A stretch of DNA of 61,606 bases from Ruminococcus sp. Its GTDB lineage: Bacteria > Bacillota_A > Clostridia > Oscillospirales > Ruminococcaceae. The first letter of the stretch is position 1; each line of letters opens with the position of its first letter. Positions 8,300 through 16,165 of this stretch are shown piece by piece. The stretch is taken from the NCBI RefSeq assembly GCF_016283395.1, contig NZ_JAEEMU010000052.1:1-61606 (forward strand), read 5' to 3'. The position numbers and the translations under genes were made by a program. Under the pieces are notes generated by a model. It was not told where the DNA came from and ran no database searches. It saw only the letters and a program-made list of their open reading frames with translations.

Positions 8300-9007
8300 T
8301 TATTCCTCTTCGTCGGCTTCAAACTTATAGCCAACACCCCATACAGTCTTGAGAGTCCACTTATCGGAAATTCCCTCAAGCTTTTCACGCAGACGCTTGA
8401 TATGAACGTCAATGGTACGTGAGTCACCGTAGTACTCAAAGCCCCACACTTCGTCAAGGAGCTGGTCACGGGTATAAACTCTGTTCGGGTTGGAAGCAAG
8501 ATAATAGAGAAGTTCGAGCTCCTTAGGAGGAGTATCTATATTCTTTCCGTTAACTTTCAGCTCATAGCTGTCCATATTTACAGAAAGCTTGTCATAGTGT
8601 ACTTCTTTCTGTTCAGGCTCAGCCATACCTGTTCCAACGCGGCGTGTTACAGCGTTGATACGGGCGATGACTTCCTTAGCATCGAATGGCTTTACGATGT
8701 AATCATCAGCACCAAGTTCGAGACCAATGACCTTGTCGATAGTTTCACCCTTAGCAGTTATCATAATGATCGGGACGTTGGAGATCTTTCTGATCTCACG
8801 GCATACCTGCCAGCCGTCCTTTCCGGGAAGCATTATATCCAGCAGCACCATATCCGGGCTGAGAGCCTTGAATTTAACAACAGCATCATCGCCGTCGTGA
8901 CAAAGAAGGACACTGTAGCCGTCTTTTTCGAGATAAAGTCTGAGAAGATCACAGATGTTCTTGTCATCGTCAACTATAAGGACTTTTGGATTTTTTTCGT
9001 TAGCCAT
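8300..9007 (-). CDS. OmpR/PhoB-type response regulator
   Basis: 235 residues. Receiver domain (about 8-122) with the acidic pair D13/D14, phospho-acceptor D57 in LLDIMLPGKDG, a switch Thr (MITAKG) and Lys in VKPFDAKEV. A winged-helix DNA-binding domain (about 138-232) carries TPKELELLYYL and RTIDVHIKRLREKL. I start at ATG 9007, where AAGGAAGGT lies upstream, and not at an in-frame ATG 51 bases further out. It is transcribed from a consensus promoter and followed by the kinase and HtrA genes. Confidence 0.95.
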   Translation of the reverse strand: MANEKNPKVLIVDDDKNICDLLRLYLEKDGYSVLLCHDGDDAVVKFKALSPDMVLLDIMLPGKDGWQVCREIRKISNVPIIMITAKGETIDKVIGLELGADDYIVKPFDAKEVIARINAVTRRVGTGMAEPEQKEVHYDKLSVNMDSYELKVNGKNIDTPPKELELLYYLASNPNRVYTRDQLLDEVWGFEYYGDSRTIDVHIKRLREKLEGISDKWTLKTVWGVGYKFEADEEE

Positions 9008-9144
9008 ATTGTTAATACCTTCCTTCCGTATTGAACCTATACTTCCCCTTATTTGCACATTTGCAAAGAAAGTATTTTAACCCCTAAATAATTTCAATAA
9101 TACGGGCATAAAACAACTGCCCATTGCAATAAGATATTAAAATT

Positions 9145-9173
9145 ATTATAACTCAATTTTACAAAAATGTCAA
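9145..9173 (-). promoter_or_regulatory. Consensus sigma-A promoter for the response regulator operon
   Basis: On the minus strand TTGACA, a 17-base spacer and TATAAT, both hexamers perfect. It lies about 138 bases before the response regulator start, leaving a fairly long leader. The remaining intergenic bases hold no reading frame that I can support. Confidence 0.85.
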
Positions 9174-9280
9174 TCAAAAATAACTATTTTTTGAATAGAA
9201 GTAGAAATTTTTGAAAAATCACTAAATGTTCAGCATACGAATTGTAAATTCAGTGAAAATATTTACTCATTGCATAAAAT

Positions 9281-9310
9281 ACCGTGCTTCTGTCAGGATA
9301 GAAGCACGGT
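9281..9310 (-). terminator. Intrinsic terminator of the Tim44-like gene
   Basis: ACCGTGCTTCT and AGAAGCACGGT form a perfect 11-bp stem with an 8-base loop. On the minus strand it is followed by ATTTTATG, 15 bases after the stop of the Tim44-like gene. Confidence 0.85.
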
Positions 9311-9325
9311 ATGATAGAGCGTTAT

Positions 9326-10261
9326 TTATTTTTGAGTGTGCTGTGAGATACCCTTGATGTTGCTTACAGCCCAGTCAAATGTATCTGTAGTAAGAACAGA
9401 GCCGCAGTATTCGCAGACTGTGTTCTGATTTATGTCGATATGAGCACCGCAGTACGGACAGGTCTGTGAGGTCGTGCCTGTAGACTTTGACGTTGTCACG
9501 CCTGTTGTGCGGACGAGAGTCCATTCGTATGTCATGAACTTCTCGTGAGTATTGTCACCGCGGACAATAGCACCTGTATTGTCGTCGGTAACGTAATCAA
9601 CGATACGTGTATCGAGCTGGATAACGATTACATCAAGGCCACCCTCCTGTCTCCATCCGAGAAGTTCAGTATTGAGCACAGCTATGCGCTCAACATGGTT
9701 GGTCTGGTTGTTCTGACGGTACTTGTCAAGCTGTCTGTCCATCTGAGCGAACATAGCACTTGTCATGTAAGGTCTGAGAGGCTCTATGTTTTTATTCTGC
9801 CACTCATTCTGGAAGCGTACATAGAGATTTGATACCTTTTCGATGAAATCGGATATTGAGAAATCAGGATCAATATCCAGATACTCATAAATGCTTCTGA
9901 GGTTGTCCTCAGGCTTGAGAGTATATGTATGATGTTCGGGCTTCTTTTTATTTTTGCTGCTGTTTGCTGACATACCGATGACCGTAAATACAGCTATTGC
10001 TCCAACAGCCAATGAAAAACCATTTAAACCGCCGCTGCCCGAGCTGTGATAGTCATCATCATCGTCCCAGTCATAGCTGTGACCGCTGTCCCAGTCGCTG
10101 TCATAATCGTTGTCCCAGTCGTTGTCCCAGTCACTGTCCCAGCCGCTGTCATAATCCGAATCCCCTGCGAAATCACCAAAATCCGCACGAGTCCCCAGCG
10201 GTATGACTACAAGACAAAGTAACATCATGGAAAAAGCGAGAGACTTTAAGAATTTTTTCAT
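9326..10261 (-). CDS. Exported Tim44-like domain protein with C-terminal zinc ribbon
   Basis: 311 residues. An N-terminal signal peptide (about 1-26) is followed by an acidic tract built of a repeated four-residue unit (SDWD, NDWD, NDYD) at about 32-62 and a hydrophobic segment around 75-92. A Tim44-like domain (about 110-245; EKVSNLYVRFQNEWQNKNI, LRPYMTS) comes next, and a zinc ribbon with C268, C271, C283 and C286 ends the protein. Tim44-like domains are thought to contact membranes or partner proteins; the role here is unknown. ATG 10261 is chosen because GGGGGAA lies 8 bases upstream. Confidence 0.8.
   Translation of the reverse strand: MKKFLKSLAFSMMLLCLVVIPLGTRADFGDFAGDSDYDSGWDSDWDNDWDNDYDSDWDSGHSYDWDDDDDYHSSGSGGLNGFSLAVGAIAVFTVIGMSANSSKNKKKPEHHTYTLKPEDNLRSIYEYLDIDPDFSISDFIEKVSNLYVRFQNEWQNKNIEPLRPYMTSAMFAQMDRQLDKYRQNNQTNHVERIAVLNTELLGWRQEGGLDVIVIQLDTRIVDYVTDDNTGAIVRGDNTHEKFMTYEWTLVRTTGVTTSKSTGTTSQTCPYCGAHIDINQNTVCEYCGSVLTTDTFDWAVSNIKGISQHTQK
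10084..10155 (-). repeat. Six 12-bp tandem units inside the Tim44-like gene
   Basis: Six 12-base units of the form CGCTGTCCCAGT or CGTTGTCCCAGT (two have CATAAT in the second half) encode the Asp/Trp/Ser tetrapeptide repeat. Units 3 and 4 are identical. Such a tract can change length by slippage in steps of four residues without breaking the frame. Confidence 0.85.
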
Positions 10262-10293
10262 TGATATTCCCCCATATATCATATAATAACAAT

Positions 10294-10322
10294 ATTATAT
10301 CATATGGATCTCGATAAATCAA
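10294..10322 (-). promoter_or_regulatory. Promoter for the Tim44-like gene
   Basis: On the minus strand TTGATT, 17 bases, TATAAT, about 33 bases ahead of the ATG. Confidence 0.75.
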
Positions 10323-10487
10323 CAGAAGGGGAAAAAAAGTTGCTGCCTAATGTGCTTTCAGAGCAGAAAAAACGGGCAGTATAACGCGCCTTGTCAGCTT
10401 TCACAAAATAGCAGTCATGAAATTGGTCATTGTGATAAAATATTGTGACTTTTCTCGTTATACAGCCTTTTTCTGTAGTTTATACCC

Positions 10488-10516
10488 TTGACAATCCTGC
10501 GATAATATGGCATAAT
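10488..10516 (+). promoter_or_regulatory. Promoter for the GH9 cellulase gene
   Basis: TTGACA (10488-10493), 17 bases, CATAAT (10511-10516). The rest of the 338-base divergent spacer has no gene-like frame; it is AT-rich between the two promoters. Confidence 0.75.
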
Positions 10517-10549
10517 CTAAATTGTATAGCTATGTATACTCGTGAGGAA

Positions 10550-10572
10550 GCTGTGTATTGTTTATACACAGC
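10550..10572 (+). promoter_or_regulatory. Leader hairpin before the GH9 gene
   Basis: GCTGTGTAT and ATACACAGC form a perfect 9-bp stem with loop TGTTT, in the predicted leader and 28 bases before the ATG. No T run follows, so it is not a terminator; it may stabilise the message or bind a regulator. Confidence 0.5.
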
Positions 10573-10599
10573 AATAAAAAATGAGAGGAGAGTTTTACT

Positions 10600-13056
10600 A
10601 TGCTTAAAAAGTTTACAAGCGGATTGCTTTCCGCTGTAATTCTCGGAGCGTCTGTGATGTCCTCAGTACCTATGGCTGTTATTGATACTGCAACAGCTGC
10701 TGACGGAAAGTTCAATTACGCTGACGCACTTGATAAGTCTCTGTACTTCTATGAGGTCCAGCAGGCAGGACCGCTTCCTGAATGGAACAGAGTTGAGTGG
10801 AGAGCCGATTCTACTATGCAGGATCCCGTACTGGGCGGCTGGTACGATGCAGGCGACCACGTAAAATTCAATCTGCCTATGGCTTATTCAGCATCAATGC
10901 TCGCATGGGGACTTTATCAGTACCCTGAGGGAGTTGAAAAGGCAGGACTTAAAACCACATACGTAAATAACCTTGAATTCGTTCTTGATTATCTTGCAGA
11001 TTGTGATAAGGGCACTGAGGTCGTATATCAGGTCGGCATCGGTAAGCATGACCATACATGGTGGGGACCTGTTGAGCTTCTCGAATACGGTATGGAGGAT
11101 AACTCACATACAATTGCAGAAGCACGTGCAGCACTGAAATCATCAAAGGGATGTACAGCTGTATTCGGTGAAATGGCAGCTGCTCTCGCAGCAGGTGCAG
11201 CAGCTCTCGACGGCGATATCTCAGCTTCAAAGAAGGCTGATTATATCAAGCACGCTGAAAATATCTACAAGATAGCAAAATCATCACCAGGTGATGATGT
11301 TTACAATAAGAGTGACGCTCAGGGCTTCTATCAGTCAAGCCACTTCTATGATGAGCTCTTCTATGCTGCAAACTGGCTCTACATCGCAACAGGCGAGCAG
11401 ACATATCTCGACGAAGCTAAGGGCTATATCTCAAAGCTCCCTGAGATGCGCGGTGAAGGCGGTACTGCTTACGGCTGGGGCCATTGCTGGGACGATAATA
11501 CACAGGGCGGTATGCTGCTCTACGCTATAAATTCAAACGATTCTACAGCTATTGCACACGTTAAGAAGCACTGTGACCGCTGGGTAAACGGCGATGAAGC
11601 AAAGAAGATAAGCGGCGGACTCCGCTGGCTCAGCAACTGGGGTTGTCTCAGATATGCAAACACAGCTGCATTCCTTGCAACAGTAGCAAGCGATACTATC
11701 CTCAAGTCTGAGGCTGACAAATATGCTGAGTTTGCTGAGACACAGGTAAACTACGCTCTCGGTGACAACCCGCTCAAGCAGAGCTATGTTGTCGGATTTG
11801 GAGACAAGTATCCTCAGAATCCTCATCACCGTACATCACACGGTTCATGGAAGAACGATCTGAAGATACCTTCACACGCTCGCCATATCCTTTATGGCGC
11901 ACTTGTAGGCGGCCCTAACGAGGATGGCTCTTACAATGATGACCGTCAGGACTTTATAAACAACGAGGTGGCTACAGACTATAATGCAGGCTTCACAGCT
12001 ATGCTTTGTAAGATGGTATCCAAGTACGGCGGAACAAAGGATCCAAGTTTCCCTGCAAAGGAAGTTCACGACAGCCCTGAGTTTTACGTTGAGGTGCTTT
12101 CAAAGGGCGGCGATTCAAGCGGACAGACTATCAGCTTCAAGGTAACTAACCACTCTGCATGGCCTGCAAGAGTACAGGACAATATCTCATTCAGATACTA
12201 CATGGATCTCAGTGAAGTTATCGCAGCAGGCAAGAAGCCTGAGGATCTCGTTATCCGCTGCGACCGTGACCAGGCAGCAATGTACTCAGGCAAGGGCTAC
12301 AAGGCAGCTGAGATATCAAAGCCTATCCAGTACAGCGGCAATATCTACTATATCGAAGTAAATCTTCCTGACGGAAGAGTCGTTCTTCCTATTTCCGAAG
12401 GACAGCAGCAGTGCGAGATACTCCTTGCACTTGTAATGCCTGATTACGGCAGCGGCTGGGATGGTTCAAACGATTTCTCAAATCAGGGACTTGGCAAGAC
12501 TGCAAAGGGTGCTGATGGTTCAACTATAGGTGTTATGTCACCTTATGTACCTGTTTATATCAACGGCAAGCTTTACTACGGCGAAGAGCCTGACGGCACA
12601 AAGGCTGACGGACTCGGCGGCACAGGCAGTGATACTCCAAAGGTAACTACATCAACTACTACAAAGCCAAATGAGACAACAACCACCACAACTACAACCA
12701 CATCTACTACATCAGAGACTACTACAAGCACAACAACTACGGTTACACAGCCTGTTGAGATCACAACAACTTCAGTTGCAGTTACTACAGACGGCGCAAA
12801 TCTGCCTAAGGTAACTAAATACGGCGATGCTAACTGTGACGGCGATGTTGATATGTCTGATATAGTTCTTATCATGCAGAGCCTTGCAAATCCGAACAAG
12901 TACGGACTTAAAGGTACAGACGATCATCATCTTACAGAAACAGGTTCTGCAAATGCAGACGTTGATGCTTCAAGCAAGGGCATCACATCAAATGATGCGC
13001 TCCGCATACAGGAGTTCCTGCTCAATAAGATAACAAGTCTTGATCCGACCAAGTAA
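10600..13056 (+). CDS. GH9 endoglucanase with CBM3c-like module and type I dockerin
   Basis: 818 residues. Signal peptide (about 1-34). GH9 catalytic domain (about 36-478) with GGWYDAGDHVKF, where D83/D86 activate water, the PHHRTSHGSW substrate motif near 408-417, and the general acid E456 in NEVATDYNAGF. A CBM3c-like module (about 491-655) gives the processive GH9 layout. A Thr-rich linker (about 670-735) leads to a type I dockerin (about 740-818) with calcium loop DANCDGDVDMSD and a second loop DVDASSKGITSND. The protein should hydrolyse cellulose and dock to a scaffoldin cohesin. Own promoter and terminator; no cellulosomal neighbours nearby. Confidence 0.96.
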   Translation: MLKKFTSGLLSAVILGASVMSSVPMAVIDTATAADGKFNYADALDKSLYFYEVQQAGPLPEWNRVEWRADSTMQDPVLGGWYDAGDHVKFNLPMAYSASMLAWGLYQYPEGVEKAGLKTTYVNNLEFVLDYLADCDKGTEVVYQVGIGKHDHTWWGPVELLEYGMEDNSHTIAEARAALKSSKGCTAVFGEMAAALAAGAAALDGDISASKKADYIKHAENIYKIAKSSPGDDVYNKSDAQGFYQSSHFYDELFYAANWLYIATGEQTYLDEAKGYISKLPEMRGEGGTAYGWGHCWDDNTQGGMLLYAINSNDSTAIAHVKKHCDRWVNGDEAKKISGGLRWLSNWGCLRYANTAAFLATVASDTILKSEADKYAEFAETQVNYALGDNPLKQSYVVGFGDKYPQNPHHRTSHGSWKNDLKIPSHARHILYGALVGGPNEDGSYNDDRQDFINNEVATDYNAGFTAMLCKMVSKYGGTKDPSFPAKEVHDSPEFYVEVLSKGGDSSGQTISFKVTNHSAWPARVQDNISFRYYMDLSEVIAAGKKPEDLVIRCDRDQAAMYSGKGYKAAEISKPIQYSGNIYYIEVNLPDGRVVLPISEGQQQCEILLALVMPDYGSGWDGSNDFSNQGLGKTAKGADGSTIGVMSPYVPVYINGKLYYGEEPDGTKADGLGGTGSDTPKVTTSTTTKPNETTTTTTTTTSTTSETTTSTTTTVTQPVEITTTSVAVTTDGANLPKVTKYGDANCDGDVDMSDIVLIMQSLANPNKYGLKGTDDHHLTETGSANADVDASSKGITSNDALRIQEFLLNKITSLDPTK

Positions 13057-13067
13057 TGACAAATTTA

Positions 13068-13098
13068 AAAGCTCCCTGAATTATCGGGGAGCTTTTTT
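13068..13098 (+). terminator. Intrinsic terminator of the GH9 gene
   Basis: AAAGCTCCC pairs with GGGAGCTTT around a 10-base loop, then a run of T. It starts 12 bases after the GH9 stop. Confidence 0.9.
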
Positions 13099-13114
13099 AT
13101 CTGCCTGTCTAAAA

Positions 13115-13198
13115 TTGTAGGGACGACCATTGGTCGTCCGCAAAATATGTCCGCGTAAGCGGACACCTCAATTATGAATTACGCATTATGAATTATGC
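13115..13198. repeat. Intergenic palindromic repeat unit (TTGTAGGG type)
   Basis: TTGTAGGG (13115-13122) leads into GGACGACC-ATT-GGTCGTCC. A second hairpin TGTCCGC-GTAA-GCGGACA (13148-13165) follows, then an AT-rich tract with two copies of ATTATGAATTA (ending near 13198). The same architecture recurs at 19649-19810 and 33142-33215. Confidence 0.7.
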
Positions 13199-13203
13199 AT
13201 TAG

Positions 13204-13234
13204 AAAGCTCCGAAGCATAGTGCTTCGGAGCTTT
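13204..13234 (-). terminator. Intrinsic terminator of the pspA unit
   Basis: AAAGCTCCGAAGCA and TGCTTCGGAGCTTT form a perfect 14-bp stem with loop TAG, 7 bases past the stop of the 57-residue membrane protein gene. Confidence 0.75.
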
Positions 13235-13241
13235 GACTTCT

Positions 13242-13415
13242 TTAGATACCGCAATCTTCATATTCTTTCCACTTCTCATAGTAGAGCTTGTTGCTCCAGC
13301 TGCGGAAAAGAATATATGCTACTGAAACCATTCCAATGAATAGTGCACAAAGTATGGGCATTGACTCCCTTAACATTTTTTTTGCGGAATATACATTTTC
13401 TTTTTTGCGGCTCAT
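13242..13415 (-). CDS. 57-residue single-span membrane protein
   Basis: Below usual ORF cut-offs but well supported. ATG 13415 is preceded by AAAGGAA at good spacing, and it lies 30 bases after the pspA stop, before a strong terminator. The protein starts MSRKKENVYSAKKMLRES, has one hydrophobic helix (about 20-37, PILCALFIGMVSVAYILF), and ends in an aromatic, charged tail (KLYYEKWKEYEDCGI). A basic N-terminus suggests N-in topology. I do not recognise the family; the position suggests a partner of PspA, which is inference. Confidence 0.7.
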   Translation of the reverse strand: MSRKKENVYSAKKMLRESMPILCALFIGMVSVAYILFRSWSNKLYYEKWKEYEDCGI

Positions 13416-13445
13416 AAAATAAATTCCTTTGCTTTTAGTTTTTTA

Positions 13446-14153
13446 TCAGTCAGCGTTGTTTGAAGCTGCGCCGCCATTCATCTCAGCCATGAGTCTCTGG
13501 AGCTCAGCATCTACCTTTGCATCTGAAGCAAGCTGATTGAAAGTATCCTTCAGCTCGTCGCCTGATCCACCGCCGAGTGCATCGCCTGCAATCTCAGTGA
13601 AAGCAGCAGCTTCAGCTTCCTTGCGTACGACCTTGTCTTCCATTCTCTGGAACTTCTCAAAAGAGGAGTTAGGATCGAAAGTACCTGCTGCCTTAGCAAG
13701 GCTCTTCTGAGTATCAGCCATCTGTGAGCGAGCGATGAGCATTGCCTGACGGCTCTTAGCCTCTTCAAGCTTAGCCTTGAGCACCTCTACCTGATCGCCG
13801 ATAGCGTCTGTCTGTGAAGAGATGGAATCGTACATTTCCTTATAGTTTGCAACGTCCTCGTCAGCCTTGACCTTTCTTGCGAGAGCCTGCTTAGCAAGGT
13901 CCTGATCTCCCTTAGCGAGAGCAGCCTTAGCCTTAGTTTCCCAGTCAGCTGATATCTTCTGAGCATCAAGGTACTTCTTCTCAGCGAGGCGTTCGCTTGC
14001 CTTAGCCTTGCCGTAGTTCTGAGTAGCCTTTGTGAGCTCTGTCTGCATATCAATGATGATCTGCTTGACCATCTTCTCAGGATCTTCTGCTCTGTCGATA
14101 AGATCGTTTACGTTAGCCTTGAGAAGGTCGCTTAATCTTCTGAATACACCCAT
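13446..14153 (-). CDS. pspA: PspA/IM30 (Vipp1-type) membrane-stress protein
   Basis: 235 residues, predominantly coiled coil, starting MGVFRRLSDLLKANVNDLID, the typical amphipathic N-terminal helix. The family signature ALARKVKADEDVANYKEM lies mid-protein. PspA forms oligomers on the cytoplasmic face of the membrane and protects it under envelope stress. A perfect consensus promoter lies upstream, and the ribosome binding site AGGAGG is ideal. A 57-residue membrane protein gene follows. PspF or PspBC genes are not present, as expected in Firmicutes. Confidence 0.95.
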   Translation of the reverse strand: MGVFRRLSDLLKANVNDLIDRAEDPEKMVKQIIIDMQTELTKATQNYGKAKASERLAEKKYLDAQKISADWETKAKAALAKGDQDLAKQALARKVKADEDVANYKEMYDSISSQTDAIGDQVEVLKAKLEEAKSRQAMLIARSQMADTQKSLAKAAGTFDPNSSFEKFQRMEDKVVRKEAEAAAFTEIAGDALGGGSGDELKDTFNQLASDAKVDAELQRLMAEMNGGAASNNAD

Positions 14154-14216
14154 TTTTATAATCCTCCTGTTTCATGTAACAATGTGTTTCAGGTACACCC
14201 CTTGTACCACAAGATT

Positions 14217-14245
14217 ATTATATTGTAAAAGTTTGTGGTTGTCAA
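14217..14245 (-). promoter_or_regulatory. Consensus sigma-A promoter for pspA
   Basis: On the minus strand TTGACA, 17 bases, TATAAT, both hexamers perfect, about 64 bases before the pspA ATG. The leader contains a small palindrome GGTAC-ACCCCTT-GTACC (14192-14208). Confidence 0.85.
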
Positions 14246-14249
14246 TAAA

Positions 14250-14273
14250 AAATCAGACGATTTCATCTGATTT
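14250..14273 (-). terminator. Terminator of the antitoxin-like gene
   Basis: AAATCAGA and TCTGATTT form an 8-bp stem; on the minus strand TTTTTTATT follows. It separates the antitoxin-like gene from the pspA promoter. Confidence 0.75.
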
Positions 14274-14312
14274 TCATTTATCAGGCTTATGTGTGAACGC
14301 ATTATTACCAAT

Positions 14313-14582
14313 TTATTCCCCGTTTTTTTCCAGTTCATTAATATATTGTCCCAGCTGTTTAAAGTCGGTATTTTCTGAACTCAGACACTTATCCGTGTCG
14401 GTGCCGAGGAATTTTTCACGGAGATCGAGCAATTTATTTCTGCGCTCAAAAGCTTCAGCAGTCATGACTATCATATCCTGACATTTATCGTTTACGAGTT
14501 TCATAGGTTCTGAGGTTATAGAACACAGTTTTACGAAAAGCTCATAATTATCATTAAAGTCATCGCTTTTAATTGATATCAT
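14313..14582 (-). CDS. Phd/YefM-like antitoxin, orphan
   Basis: 89 residues. The first half (MISIKSDDFNDNYELFVKLC, then EPMKLVNDKCQDMIVMTAEA) follows the Phd/YefM antitoxin pattern: an N-terminal strand-helix DNA-binding region, the 'EPI-L' segment and a VMS-type strand followed by F-x-R. The remaining part is a charged helix. Such antitoxins neutralise RelE/YoeB-type RNases and repress their own operon. No toxin-sized reading frame lies on either side: a terminator follows, and yqfD lies upstream. The family call is by pattern only. Confidence 0.6.
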   Translation of the reverse strand: MISIKSDDFNDNYELFVKLCSITSEPMKLVNDKCQDMIVMTAEAFERRNKLLDLREKFLGTDTDKCLSSENTDFKQLGQYINELEKNGE

Positions 14583-14681
14583 GGAAAGTCTCTCCTTTCA
14601 AGGCGAAAATTGATCCCCTGCTTACTATTTTACATTGAAAAGAGAGCTTTGTCAATATTTTTTTGTAAAAAATGACTACTT

Positions 14682-15848
14682 CTATTTTATAAATATATCT
14701 TTTTGCAGAGCGATACTGCTTTCGAGGGTGTATTTAACGTTTATAGTCAAAGTATCTTCGGTTTTTGAGGTATCAATGGTCCGTGAGATTATGCGTGTAT
14801 CGCCGTCAAGGAAGTTATTTTCGTAAAGGTATACTCTTTCCATGAGACGCTGTGACAGTTCTTCCTCTGTGAATGTATTTTCCACAGGTGAAAGCTCGGT
14901 TATATCGGTCCTGTCGATACCTATGGTGAGCTCTTTACCGAAGAGTTCAAGGCGTTTTTGTGAGTTTTCTGCATCACTGTGGGCATAGTCGTTATGTCCG
15001 AAAGAGAGCGGTATATCGAGACTGAAAAGCCTTAGCCTGCGAAGTATCTTCCTTTTGCCTGTAGGAGCAAGCTCCTGCGAAATGAAAGGAGCGGAGAAGC
15101 TTACATTTTCCTCATAAGTACCTCGGATATCGCCCATAGCGTGATAAATGAAAGTCTTGCCGTTCGGACCGTCGGAAACTCCGCTGATGAGGAGAGTGCC
15201 TTTTGGAACGTAGTCCCCGACTATGTGTTTCAGCTCGCCGCTCTGAACGAGCACCGAGGATATTACTGCATCACGGCTTGCGACTATATTGCAGGGGACA
15301 CGCTCAAGAGACATATCGGGCTTGGGTTCGGCTTCACGTATCTGTACAACAATACGGCTGCCTGTGTGTCTTATGCCTGCCCAAGCTATGCCCTTGACCA
15401 TTGTTTTGAGTCTGTTCTGACATTCACGCAGGTCAAGGCGGTAAAGGGGAGTGCCTGCTTTTACATCGAGCTCTGCAAGGGCTGAGAGGATAATATTATC
15501 ACTTATTGAAGTATTTCCTTCGATCTCTATAGTGACGATAGTCTGAGAGAAATAAAGCACCGATACGGCTGCAAGGATAAGTCCCATAAACAGACCTATT
15601 CGTTTCCGATAGCGGCGGAGTCTTGCGGAAAGGCTGTCGTATTCGGCGGTTTTCAGCTCTACGCCGCATTCCTTTGCAAGTTCACGTATCCTTTTCATAT
15701 CCCTGTTAAACACATCACCGCGGAATATTTCACCGCGGCAGTACTGCCCTCTGCATTCTATGCGGTTTTCGTGCATAAGATTTATGAACTTATAGAGTTT
15801 CTTCCCCTGTGCGTTTATCCTCGTAGATCCTCTTAATTTCACGTTCAT
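14682..15848 (-). CDS. yqfD: YqfD-like sporulation protein
   Basis: 388 residues. Layout: N-terminal cytoplasmic domain (about 1-90), one transmembrane segment (about 91-111, RIGLFMGLILAAVSVLYFSQ), then an extracytoplasmic region with GNTSISDNIILSALAELDVK and AWAGIRHTGSRIVVQIREA. This matches YqfD, a sigma-E-type sporulation protein family related to IV proteins. AAAGGAA precedes ATG 15848, so the gene overlaps the end of yqfC by 59 bases, a sign of coupled translation. Confidence 0.9.
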   Translation of the reverse strand: MNVKLRGSTRINAQGKKLYKFINLMHENRIECRGQYCRGEIFRGDVFNRDMKRIRELAKECGVELKTAEYDSLSARLRRYRKRIGLFMGLILAAVSVLYFSQTIVTIEIEGNTSISDNIILSALAELDVKAGTPLYRLDLRECQNRLKTMVKGIAWAGIRHTGSRIVVQIREAEPKPDMSLERVPCNIVASRDAVISSVLVQSGELKHIVGDYVPKGTLLISGVSDGPNGKTFIYHAMGDIRGTYEENVSFSAPFISQELAPTGKRKILRRLRLFSLDIPLSFGHNDYAHSDAENSQKRLELFGKELTIGIDRTDITELSPVENTFTEEELSQRLMERVYLYENNFLDGDTRIISRTIDTSKTEDTLTINVKYTLESSIALQKDIFIK

Positions 15849-16107
15849 TATGCTTGTTCCTTTCTGTAAATTCTATTTTTTCGATATATCCGCGTATGAC
15901 AAGTCCGCCTGTACGGAAGTCATAGGCTCTCAGGTCGCTCCCGTGTATACTTATATAAAGTCCACCCGAGACCAGCCGCATATAGACCTCGTTATATTCC
16001 TCTATCCTGCGGCAGTTATCTATTATAAGCTCCTTGTTGTCGGAAATGTGTATCCCTGAGTTTAAATAGAGAGTTTCACGGGTAAGCTCCGCAAGCCATT
16101 CAAACAT
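15790..16107 (-). CDS. yqfC: YqfC-like sporulation protein
   Basis: 105 residues of a YabP/YqfC-type small protein (LYLNSGIHISDNKELIIDNC, then GGLYISIHGSDLRAYDF). The frame is open 132 bases further upstream, but those codons would give a hydrophobic stretch unlike the family. ATG 16107 has AGGAG at good spacing and begins MFEWLAELTRETLYL. yqfC and yqfD form a pair in spore formers. The gene is divergent from ylbJ, with 58 bases between starts. Confidence 0.88.
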   Translation of the reverse strand: MFEWLAELTRETLYLNSGIHISDNKELIIDNCRRIEEYNEVYMRLVSGGLYISIHGSDLRAYDFRTGGLVIRGYIEKIEFTERNKHNEREIKRIYEDKRTGEETL

Positions 16108-16165
16108 AAGCTTCACTCCTGTATATTTTTTCACTTCCAATAATATGATTAAAGTGGTGATGATT

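Noticed and set aside
12576..12899. Val-rich antisense ORF over the GH9 linker
   Set aside because: It is the mirror of the Thr-rich linker (ACA/ACT codons) and has no start signals.
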